From Polytrichum commune (lineage: Eukaryota; Streptophyta; Polytrichopsida; Polytrichales; Polytrichaceae), in assembly GCA_950295325.1 (NCBI GenBank), contig OX485807.1, positions 44,174,440-44,238,439 on the forward strand: a stretch of DNA of 64,000 bases, read 5' to 3'. The position numbers were made by a program, and so were the translations under genes. The notes under the pieces were generated by a model. That model was given only the letters and a program-made list of their open reading frames with translations. It searched no databases and had not been told where the DNA came from. This document shows, one piece after another, positions 23,620 through 33,700 of the stretch. Positions within the stretch are counted from its first letter, which is position 1; every line of letters starts with the position of its first letter.

Positions 23620-23960
23620 TTTGGCTGGTATGTGGTTAGGTGTGGGTCTAAGAACAGACACAAAAAATTCCATGTGTTTAAAAGAGATTGGACTACATGC
23701 TCAAAATATGCTAACCATTCTAAGCTCAATAGTTAACATGATTGGGGGGAGCTATGTGACCTATATGGCCACTTAATGAGCAGAATAAACTTTTTGATAA
23801 TGAATAAGATATTCATATGAGCTCCAACAATTATGATGAAAAATGGCTACTGGCACAATTTAGATTTGCTTATCGTCTCAGATTAATTCCATGTTTCATA
23901 ACCTACGAGAAGTGGGTGCAGAGAGAGAAGTATCTGAATAACACAATCTACCATAATATC
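23620..23960 (+). mobile_element. Family A MITE, copy 2
   Basis: About 340 bp with the family words 'ggtatgtggttaggtgtg', 'ttggactacatgctcaaaa', 'ttcatatgagctccaa' and 'gagaagtgggtgcag'. The terminal AAGGTAGA is worn. It lies about 260 bp beyond the 3' end of the L24 gene. Confidence 0.65.
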
Positions 23961-24215
23961 AGCCAGATTAGGTGGTCTGAATTACCCTCATGACACCAAA
24001 CCATTTTCAACATTATTGGGAAATCTGAAACCTTTAGACCATGATTCCTCAACCTCTCTAAAATAGAGAATAACTGTGAGTGCAGAGAAAATCTACAAAC
24101 GAAACTAGCAAGAACAGGTTAGGAAAAAGTTGGAGAGGTGTTGGTCAAACTAGACATTGACAACACTTGCTTAACTCTCTGGCAGATATTTAGAAAACCA
24201 AACTACCACAGTCCA

Positions 24216-26921
24216 TTATTTACATGGGAGGCTGGATCCAAGTTCACACTGACCTTGCAAAGGCCGGGGTTTCCGTCTTTCAAGTAAAATTGCTGGGCGG
24301 GGAATTATGCTTCCTGATGCTGCACCACCTGTTGAAATACGAACCTTTGTACCATCCTCTAAGTATCTGTATGTCACTCGACAGGGGGCCCTGCACCAAA
24401 ATAAACAAATACATAAATAAATAATTGAACTTCAGCAGACCTGTTGGAGAACAAGGTAGAAGCACCCAAATTTGTCAAGTTCCAGGTCTAACACCTATAT
24501 TTTGTCCCAGAGGGTGCAGCTATGTACTGCAAAATGAACCCTAATGGTATTAATCTAAAGACCAGAAACAAAGCCCACTTTAGATCGTGAGAAAACCTTG
24601 TCTTTCATATCTAAGTCACACGATATTGGGATGTCACAATATCCAGTGCATTAGCCACCTCATGGATTTGCTAATTTTTTATGATCTCCATGAACCTTTT
24701 TGAACATGAGACAAGTCTCCAGTGCTCAAGGTGTCTATTATTGGCGCTTCTACCTTAATACCCAGCAAGCCTATTGTCAGAACCCCAAGTAAGATGAAGA
24801 AACAAAGCACATAAGAAGGGAGCAAAATAAGGTGGAAAATATAGATCCGGACTCACCCATTCACAGGATCAACTAGCTGCACATTAGAAACATGCAGAGG
24901 AGCCTCCACGGTCACAATTCCTCCAGGATTTCCCTCTGTCCTCCTCAGATGCTTTTTAACCTGCCAGATACCAAATTCAGATCCTTTCAGTCCTTGCTCC
25001 ATCATCATGAATCCACAGAAGTAACTTCACAAGATAATTCTTGATAACCTTAATCCTCTTCCCTTACTATTGGATGCTGGTTCTTATCACCACCAACCTG
25101 TGGTTACAAATTGACGTGAGACCTAATGGACCTAGACTTCTCATCAGAGTTATCCTTTAACTTGATCAGACTATTCATCGGGAGTTGGCACCCTATTAAT
25201 ATTAATTTGCTTGTTTTGCATATGATATGAATAATTAATTTCCACTTGTGGTGTATGCTCAGAGGTAGTGTTTAAATTTGAATGAAAAGCAACCTGTTTC
25301 GGTTCATTTGAGCACCTCTTGGCATGCCAAATGAATTTGACCCTCTATGAACCAATAGAGAATGTCCTCTGTTCAAACCTCAACACCACCTCTGACAAGC
25401 ATGCACCGAAATTTACTGAACATGGAAGGCATTGGTATGCAAAAAAGGCAACTCCATACCAAAAGTGATGTTGAGTTGGAGGTTAACTCTATTGCACCAG
25501 AGGTTTAAGGGTTTATGTGAGATCTAGAGTGCCTATTGCAGCAGATGACAGCACTTAGCAGAACCCAATAAGAAATTGCAGCAGGATTCCTTCTCAAGCA
25601 GCACAAAACCTATTATACCTAAAGGGTTTAAGGGTATGTGATACCTAGAGTGCCTATTGCACCTACTGGGGTTTAAGGGTTTGTGAGTTTATGTGATGCC
25701 TAGAGTGCCTATTGCACCAGATGTCAGAGAATCCAGTCAGAAATGTAGCATGATTCCTTCTTCTCAATCAGCAGAAAACCTTTCCAAATTCTAATGTGTA
25801 TACAGGGTATAGCTTTTATAAGGTTTCTTCCTTCGACAATCACTGGACTTTGCACGTGGATGACCTCTGCACAGTGCCTAATAGAGCTAGAGTGCCTATT
25901 GCACCAAATATCTGAGAATCCAGTGACAAATCTAGCAGGATCCTTCTTTTCAATTACAAGAAAACGTTGCAAATCTATTTCTCTCTACAGGGTAGCAGTT
26001 CTTACAAGGTTTCTTCCTTCTAACATCACCTGATTTATGGAGCGGATGACCTTCTGCACAGTTCCTAATCGACCTAAAGCGTCTATTGCACCTAGAGGGT
26101 ATAAGGGTTTATGAGATTCTGTGATTCTGTGATTATGTGATACCTAGAACGCCTATTGCATCAGATGTCAGAGAATCGACTGAAAAAAGCAGCAGGATTC
26201 TTTCTCAATCAGCAGAAAATCCATTCAACCCAGAGGGTTTAAAGGTTTCAGGATTTAAGGATTTGAGTGATACCAAGTATGCCTACTGTACCAGATGTCA
26301 GAATTCCTAGTGAGAAATGTAGCAGGGTTTCCCCTTTCCAATCACCAGAAAACCTTGCCAAATCTTAATTCAAGTACGCAGGGTAGAAGCTCATACAAAT
26401 TTTCTTCCTTCTACAATCACTCAATTTTTTGCGCGGATGACCTTTTGCACAGTTCCTAATAGACCTAAAGTGCCTATTGCACCTAGATGGTTTGAGGGTT
26501 TAAGGGCTAAAGAGATTATGTGATACCTAGAGTGCCTATTACACCAAATATCAGAGGAACCAGTGAGAAATGTAGCAGGATTCCCTCTTCTCAATCACCA
26601 GAAAACCTTGCCATATTTTAATTTTATGTACGCAGGGTGGAAGCTCTTACAAGGTTTCTTCCTTCAACAATCACCCGATTTTTTGCGCGGATGACCTTCT
26701 GCACAGTTCCTGTTAGGCCGGCATCCTTGCCTGCCATCACCATCACCTGCACCCATTCTTCCCAAAATCAGGAGAGCACTGCGATACATTCGCATTGTCC
26801 ATTCCACTCCTCAACCCGAAGAGGTGAAAACTTAAAAACACGAACTGAAGAGTATCCATACCTTGTCGCCTCGAAGAATGCGCCATTGCTTGAACACCTG
26901 TTGCGCTGCTTTGTAACCCAT
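24216..26921 (-). CDS. KOW-domain ribosomal protein L24, mitochondrial type (At5g23535-like)
   Basis: Four short exons on the minus strand: 26862-26921, 26651-26746, 24857-24960 and 24216-24390, joined by GT-AG introns with matching phases into 144 aa. It starts [20 protein letters not shown]. Exon 2 holds the KOW loop and L24 core ([15 protein letters not shown] ... [10 protein letters not shown]). Exon 3 reads [20 protein letters not shown] and onward to VDPVNG. Exon 4 has [11 protein letters not shown] and [10 protein letters not shown], ending with TAA at 24216-24218. Family L24 proteins nucleate 50S assembly and line the exit tunnel. The short N-terminus without a long transit peptide and the GSIIPRP segment match the plant mitochondrial form more than the plastid one. 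The size is usual for the family. Introns 1 (104 bp) and 3 are ordinary. Intron 2 (1690 bp) contains a family C MITE and three decayed copies of exon 2. Confidence 0.92.
25143..25493. mobile_element. Family C foldback MITE, copy 3 (L24 intron 2)
   Basis: About 350 bp with arms CAGAGTTATCCTTTAACTTG and GAGTTGGAGGTTAACTCTATTG. The centre has GAATGAAAAGCAACC and GTTCAAACCTC. It starts about 175 bp beyond the exon-3 acceptor boundary, within intron 2. Confidence 0.8.
25500..26640 (-). repeat. Degenerate tandem array carrying copies of L24 exon 2
   Basis: Units of roughly 180-390 bp share 'gagtgcctattgcacc', 'gggtttaagggttta' and 'gaatccagtgagaaatgtag'. Three units contain a minus-strand copy of the 3' half of exon 2. 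At about 26388-26465 there is an in-frame TGA and a worn donor. At about 25995-26075 the frame is still open in register with exon 2 and the donor CTT-GTAAGA is intact. At about 25811-25887 there is a 1-nt deletion and the donor is lost. The 5' half of exon 2 is missing in all. Only the copy at 26651-26746 has the full acceptor and fits exon 1. Confidence 0.85.
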
Positions 26922-27198
26922 TCTGCTCTCTTTCGCGCGCGTCTCTGAAACTCCAAAAATCAAGATCCTCTCAAATTTTCGACCTCACACCCAATTCAGT
27001 CACATTCCACCATCTCGCGCTTTCGTGACAATCGATCCAAACGCTCGAAATGCGAATTTGCGGCACCTGCGTGAACACATCGGGTGCACACAAATGGAAA
27101 AGTCTCTCAAAACCCTAAACCCTGCTCCTCTCTCCCAAACCAATGCTGACGTGTTCCGAGCTATAAAGGGTTCCAATGTTTTCACCTTCAACTACATA
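26922..27198 (-). promoter_or_regulatory. Upstream region of the L24 gene
   Basis: About 280 bp of higher-GC sequence between the L24 start codon and the MITE at 27199. It should hold the leader and core promoter. No defined element can be named. Confidence 0.35.
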
Positions 27199-27705
27199 CT
27201 TAGGGCCACTTCACGCACGAGCCAAGGGCCGTGACCATGAGATTGTGAGAGCCCAAAAGAAAGCGTCCAAAGGCCGTCCCAACACACCTCCAAAATCACG
27301 TAGTGTGGTCACGGACCCTCAAGTGTAGTGTGAAGTCATATGTGACTGGGCCCTCAACCAAATGCTATTTCAATGAATTTCTATTCATGCAGGTCCTCAC
27401 ACATGATAAAATAAAATAAACCAACGGTTGTGAGCGTAAGGAGTGCCATGGTCTCCCGGTTTTGTGTTAGGCCTACCTCCAAGAGGTGGCTTTTGAAAAT
27501 AATCCAAGTGACCGTGAAACATGATCCATTCGGTGCCATGTAGGAATCCATGTAGACTTTACATCCATCTTGCATTCACATATTCCGTTAGTCCCTCAAG
27601 CATAGTGTGAAGCAAACTTGGACCGGCTCCGTCCTTTCCACCAATGAGAGTTTTTGGAGTGTAATGGTCACGGGCTCTTAGTCCCGTGTGTGAAGTGGCC
27701 CTTAA
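27199..27705. mobile_element. Harbinger-like MITE (GGGCCACTTC terminal repeats)
   Basis: The left edge is TTA then GGGCCACTTCACGCACGAG. The right edge is the inverse, ending GTGTGAAGTGGCCC then TTA. The target site TTA and terminal GGGCC are PIF/Harbinger-like. About 505 bp, non-coding. A second, shorter member is at 30025-30278. Confidence 0.75.
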
Positions 27706-29603
27706 ATAGGTACACTAAATTATAGTGCTATTGGTGTTGGTGGTAAACTACTAGCACGGAAATAACTTATGATTGTGAGCTACTCTAGTTTTTTAGTTAG
27801 GGTGGAAATAATGTGGGTTCAAGACTTAGGGTCTCCCCCTAAGTTTTTCTTAAGACTTTTGATTAACACCTTACATTAAATAAAACAATCATCTTACATC
27901 ATTTAAGTATAATAAAATAAAACATTCACCCACATCGATTTCCTCTAGAAAAATAAATTGATGTGACTCACACCAATTTCACACTAGAGATTAGATGTGG
28001 GCTAAAAAGTAACGTAATCCACAATAACTCTCATAATGAGAATCGGGACAAGCTCTAGAGAATTATTATGACCAACATTAATAAGACTACTTAAGGTAGA
28101 GGGTATTAAAACCAACACCTATAAACGCCCCCAATTGCCAACACTCTACTACCTTGAACTATTCCCTATGGTGTAGGAGTGCCTGGGCCCACATAGTGGC
28201 AGTTTTAGGTGCCATTAGTGGCGCCACCTCATAGCAACCTTCACTACCTCTGTGTAAGGTAGGTAATGGGCTCCACTCTACCTTGGATTGGATCTGGTGG
28301 GTTTAGGGTGGCTTGTCAATGCTTGTTCTCGCCATTCTATTCACAAGGTGGGGAGTCTAACCATTTTATTCACATAGCCAAGGAGGTCAGCTCACAAAAC
28401 ACAAAGGGGATTAGTTCTAGGCATAAAGGGGGTCAATTCCCAAGCTGCAAGGTGACGGTTTTGCAACAAACCAGGTGGGATCATCGAGGTGGCCATGCGG
28501 TTGTGTGCACCGTTACTAGTTGGGCTTTGATCTAGCTTGGGTCTAGTACCCAACTATGTTGTGTTGGTTTTAGGCAATGAAGGTGGGGGGTCCTCATCGT
28601 ATGCAAGGTCATCATACACATGGCTTATGGATTGGTTTAAGGAAGCTAGTGGTTTTGACTTTGAATATTCATCAAATATTCAGTTGAGGCTAAAAATGTT
28701 TTCTTTCTTTCTTTATACCCATGTTTAGCCCAAAGGCTAATATGAATATATACTTCTTATATCAACCACATAGCCATATGTATGTGCAATAGCTTAAAGT
28801 GTTAATTTAAGAACCCTCTACCTTAGTGTACCTATCACATGGTCGCCTTGAATCCTCGGTGGAGAGCTTGACTTTGCACATAAAATATGATAAATAAATG
28901 TATACAAACTAGAATAAAGCTTCATAACATTATTCAACAGTTGATGGCATCTCTTTAGGCCCCAAGGAGGAGTATTTGGATCATTTTCAACATGTGAACA
29001 AGATTTAAATTTAACTTTGATTCCTTGGCAGTGTTTAAATTAGGCTCCTAGCAATGAGCTATGTTATCATTGCAATAAGGCTAATTTGCATGGCAATTTT
29101 TTTTGGGAAACAAAACACTTCTAAATTTGCGATTAATACTATTTTGTTGCTCTAAAAATATATGTAATTAAGAAATTTTTATATGCAAAATGTCTATAGT
29201 AACTTATCATAACATTCATATACCCTAGGAAAGAGGATAATCCAACCATGAATTGGGAATAAACATGACGTCATTTTCAAAAAATAATAACTTTACTCCT
29301 TGTATTGTAGCAAGGTCTCCATGGAAGTGCATATGATTTGCATGAGGATTAATAATGTCATGTAAAGTTTTGGAAACCCATAATATGACTCTAGGTTTTC
29401 ACCCTGCATGTCGCCATGTCTCCCACCCAAAACCCATTATGTCTTTAGTTAAGAAGTCAACAAACATACAATTATGATGACCATACCTCCCCCCCCCCCC
29501 CTCATAACTAAAGCATGAGAGATTTGATTTTCAATCAAATGTATTTTTCAATGCTTCATCGTGGATTTTAAATTTGAGTTATCCCTGAGGTCCCTCAAAA
29601 AAT
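27706..29603. other. Spacer with a C-homopolymer
   Basis: No gene is supported. A run of 13 C lies at 29489-29501. Open frames near 28266-28728 show no domain. The region is probably old repeat DNA. Confidence 0.5.
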
Positions 29604-29869
29604 CGTGTTGCAATAGGGAATTCCTCCTCATTTTGTGCATGTTAAAATGTTTAAGGGGTGTTCTAGTGGTGTTAGAACCCCTAATTACGATGAAATGAAG
29701 GGGAGGCATTTGACTTTGGCCCAAAGATGGCTATATATAGCCATAGTTGGGCCAGTGTCAAATGCCTCCCCTTCATTTCATCATAATTAGGGGGTTCCAA
29801 CTTCACTTGAACACTCCTTACACATTATAACATGCACAAAATAGGGAGAAATTCCTTGCAAACACACAA
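29604..29869. repeat. Long near-perfect hairpin (~265 bp)
   Basis: Two arms of about 110-120 nt pair around the perfect palindrome ATGGCTATATATAGCCAT at 29727-29744. Inner arms are nearly identical (GGGGAGGCATTTGAC against GTCAAATGCCTCCCC; TTCATTTCAT; TTTTGTGCATGTT against AACATGCACAAAA). Identity is highest near the loop and falls outward. The whole unit could be a young foldback MITE or a MIRNA-like/siRNA hairpin locus. No coding content. Confidence 0.85.
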
Positions 29870-30024
29870 GTTTTCAAGAAACTTTAAGGATAACTCTTAT
29901 GCAACACAAGTTATGTGGTGTAAATTCAAGCGGTAGAAGTTGCAGAACATGAAAAATGAACCGAATAACACCCACATACCTTATCTTAGAGGAGAGCTTA
30001 CTTGGTGGGTGACATGTGTGTAAG

Positions 30025-30278
30025 TTAAGGGCCACTTTCACACACGAGACTGAAGGCCCATGACCATTGCATTTTAAGGTCTTTCTCATTTGTTGAGAAG
30101 GCCGAGACCGTCCAAGTTCACTTCACATTAGAAGGTGAAGGTATAAGGGTCCAAAGATGTTATCATGGATGAAAAATCTACATGGATTCCCTACATGGCA
30201 AAGTATAGATAATGTTTCATGGTCATGGCCCTTGCCGTAACCATGGCTTGGCTCGTGTGCGAAGTGACCCTAAGCCTA
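30025..30278. mobile_element. Harbinger-like MITE, short member
   Basis: Terminal repeats TAA-GGGCCACTTTCACACACG on the left and CGTGTGCGAAGTGACCC-TAA on the right. About 250 bp, with internal words GGTCATGGCCC in common with 27199-27705. It ends about 450 bp upstream of the HCF106 start codon. Confidence 0.75.
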
Positions 30279-30729
30279 GTATAAAGCCCTTGGGCCTGAT
30301 TTGATGAAATTGAACGATCCTATTGGCCCAAATTTTGAGAGTTCGGGCCGGCCCTCAATCCGGCCCCAAGTATAAAGTGGCCCTATGTTAAATAAATTTT
30401 GAGTGCTCCCTCAACTTAATTCCTTGTTCAGCATTTGAGTCGCAGCATCTGATTGGCCCATGTCTCCTTTCTTTTATCTCCAACTTGTGTAGCATCATCC
30501 CGAGTCCCGACGGCGTCTGTCCATCCCCAAAAACAAACAAAAATCCTCTTGCATCGTCGTCCGAGCTCGTCGCTCGCAGTGCCGAGATTGCCAAGGAGTT
30601 TTGGAATCAACAAATCCTTGCGTACGTTAACCTGGCGCACTGGGATCATTCACAGAGTCGAAAAGTTGGGGTGGAATTGCTGCCTGCCTGCCAGATTTGA
30701 GAAGCACAAATTGGTAGGAGTAAGGAACG
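30279..30729 (+). promoter_or_regulatory. Upstream region of the HCF106 gene
   Basis: About 450 bp between a MITE and the start codon. GC content rises from about 30430. Probable leader and promoter; no named box is evident. Confidence 0.35.
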
Positions 30730-33700
30730 ATGATGGTGGCTATGGCGAGGGCCGCATCTGTGGTGGCACATTCTTCTTCAACCTCCTGTTTCGCACTGCA
30801 AGAGCCACGCACCTCTCAATCCTCGCTCCTGCGTGCCTCCTTTGCACCGTTGCGCAAAAAAACTCCTTCAATTTCTTCACTGAAAGCCTGTGCGCTACTC
30901 AGCTTGGCTTCATCGTCTTCGTGGCGGGGAAGTGTGCACCTCGGCCAGCTTCTTGCAGCCAGAACTGGTGTGTGTGTGTGTGGGTGGTTTAACAAAATAA
31001 TGTACAGTCAGTGTGGAATTTGAGAGATTCGGATCGTGAATCTTGATTATGCACACATCTGTATCATAGCGTCTTATCTATCCTGGGATTTCTGAGTTTT
31101 CGGTGGAAAATTCTTCCATACCCCACCCACCAGCTAGCTCTCCTTGGTTTTTGGTTATGGGTTCCCCTGTTTTCATGTGACCACCCATTTTCTGGGAATA
31201 AAATGAGAGAGAATGCTGTTTTATGAGTCTGTCTGTGAAATTTTTCAGGTGAGATTAATTGTGGTGTGGCTGCTTTTGGTTTAAGAGATTTTTGAGTATT
31301 TGGTGGAAATTAATCCTTCCATAACCCACCCACCAGTTAGCTCTCCTAGGTTTTTGGGGTTAAGGATTCCCCTGTTTTCATGTGACCACCCATTTGCTGG
31401 GAATAGAATGAGAGAGAATGCTGTTTCATGAGTCCGTCTGTGAATTATTTCAGGTGAGATTAATTGTGGTGTGGCTGCTTTTGGGTTAAGAGATTTTTGA
31501 GTATTTGGTGGAAATAAATCCTTCCATGACCAACCCACCAGCTAGCTCTCCTAGGTTTTTGGGGTTAGGGATTCCCCTGTTTTCATGTGACCACCCATTT
31601 TGCTGGGTTGCAAAAGGAATCTGTGGAATAGAATAAGAGATAATGCTGGTTTGTGAGTCCGCCTCTGAAAGGTTTCCGGTGAGATTAATTGTGATGTGGT
31701 TGCTTTTGGGTTTAGGGATTATTTGAGTGTTTGGTTGAAAACAATTGTCCCACAACCCACCCACCCACCAGCTACATAGCTCTTCCAGGTTTTTTGGGTT
31801 TATGGGTTCCCCTGTTTTCATGCAACCGGCGATCTGCTGGGATGCAAGGAACTTGTGGAATTTAATGAGAAAATGCTCTGTTGGTGAGATTGATTGTGGT
31901 TTGGTCGCTCTGGGTGAAGGTAATGCGAGGCAGGTGAAGAGGATTAAAGGAGTGAAGGCGTCATTGCTCGGAGTTGGGGCGCCAGAGGCTTTGGTCATTG
32001 GCGTTGTGGCTTTGCTTGTCTTTGGTCCCAAAGGCTTGGCCGAGGTATTTATTTCCTTCCTTTCTTCCTTCTCGGCATCCCTTGCTCAATTTTTTGTGCC
32101 TATCCTTGGTCCTCATGCCCTCTTGTCTACCTACCATTGCTTGCTTTATGACTCAATAATTCAGCTCACATGTGTGTGCATGGAAAATATGCGGTTCTGG
32201 GCATGGTCGGTGTGATGGGTTCCTATATTTTTGAATCAATGACATGGAGCTGAGTTTTTGGGTTCTTATATTCTTGAATCAAGTACATGAGCTGAATTTT
32301 GGGTTCTTGCATTATTGAATCAAGTACATGGAGCTGAATTTTGAGTTCTTACATTCTTGACTCAATTACATGGAGCTGCCTTCAGATAGTGAAGAGCAGA
32401 AGAGCCTATTGGCTTGGAAATCTTAGCCAACCACTTGCAACAGGAACGCGATGAATTACTGATAATTTTTTTGAAATGATTTGTGTTGCTGAAGCTCTGT
32501 ATCTATGTAGAACTGACTGGAAACTCTCTTTGCATACCTAGGATCAAAAGAAAAAGGTATAGATGTTGCGAGTAGAGAGATTTTTAAGTGCTTGTCAGTG
32601 GGTTACAGGTTGCTCGCACTTTGGGCAAGTCGTTGCGTTCTTTCCAACCAACAATCAAGGAGCTTCAGGTACTTCAAGATAACTTACCTGCAAATGTGCA
32701 GTCCTTGAACCTTGATGTCATTTTATAATAAGGCCAAATTCAGCTGACCATCTTCTTAGTTCTTAAGGACTCCAATCTTATCAAGCACTTTGCCTTGGGC
32801 AGTTCGGTTGTCTGATTTTTCTTAAACAAGGCCACAGTGTAGAAGTTCCTTACTGTTGAGAGTTTCCTCACTGGTCTTTGACAGCAAGTTTCAAGAGAAT
32901 TTAAGGCGACTCTTGAGCAAGAAATAGGTTTGGATGAGCTGCGAAACCCCACCTCATATGATTCACCCCCTACTTCAATGCCTGCCTCCACCTCCGAAGC
33001 AAAGGCACCTCCTGCACCTGCCAAGCAAGGTGCATTGCCAAGTTCTTTCATATCTTATGGAGCTTCTCAATTTTTAGAATCTGTTGACTTTTCGTCGGGA
33101 GTTGGTTCCCTACAATTTCTCATTGGTTGTTCTGCATACAATATAATAATTTCTCTCCACTTGCGGGTGCATGCTTGGAGGTAGTGTTTGAAGTTGAATG
33201 AAGAGCAACCTCATTCTGTTCATTGAGGGCCAAACTCATTTTAGCACCTCTTGGCATGAAAGTGAGTTTGACCCTCAATAAACTGATAAAGATGTTCTCC
33301 ATTCAAACCTCCACACTACCTCCAAGCATGCACCGAAGACTTACCGAACATGGAAGATGATGTATACAAAATAACCAACTCGTGACTTAAAGTCGTGTTG
33401 AGTTAGAGGAAAACTCTAATGTCTACTTCCTAATGGGGACTATTAAGAGGACCTCATTCAAAACCAATATGGTTACTTCTTTGATCAATTTTTTGTGAAC
33501 TGAATTCAGAGAGAATGTTTTGAGTCAGATATTTATGTACTTACTTCGCTGAAATTGAGTGTTGTTTTAATGAATGGTTGGATAGATGAGGCCCCAGTGC
33601 AACCCAAGCCATACACAACAGAAGACTATGTAAGGATCACAGAGGAGCAAGCTAAGGCTCTAGTTTCTGAGGAAGAACGCAAAGGTATGTATACCTCTTA

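Noticed and set aside
31486-32031. 181-codon minus-strand frame with internal repeats
   Set aside because: Antisense to HCF106 exon 2 and its intron array. The repeats reflect the ~204-bp DNA units.
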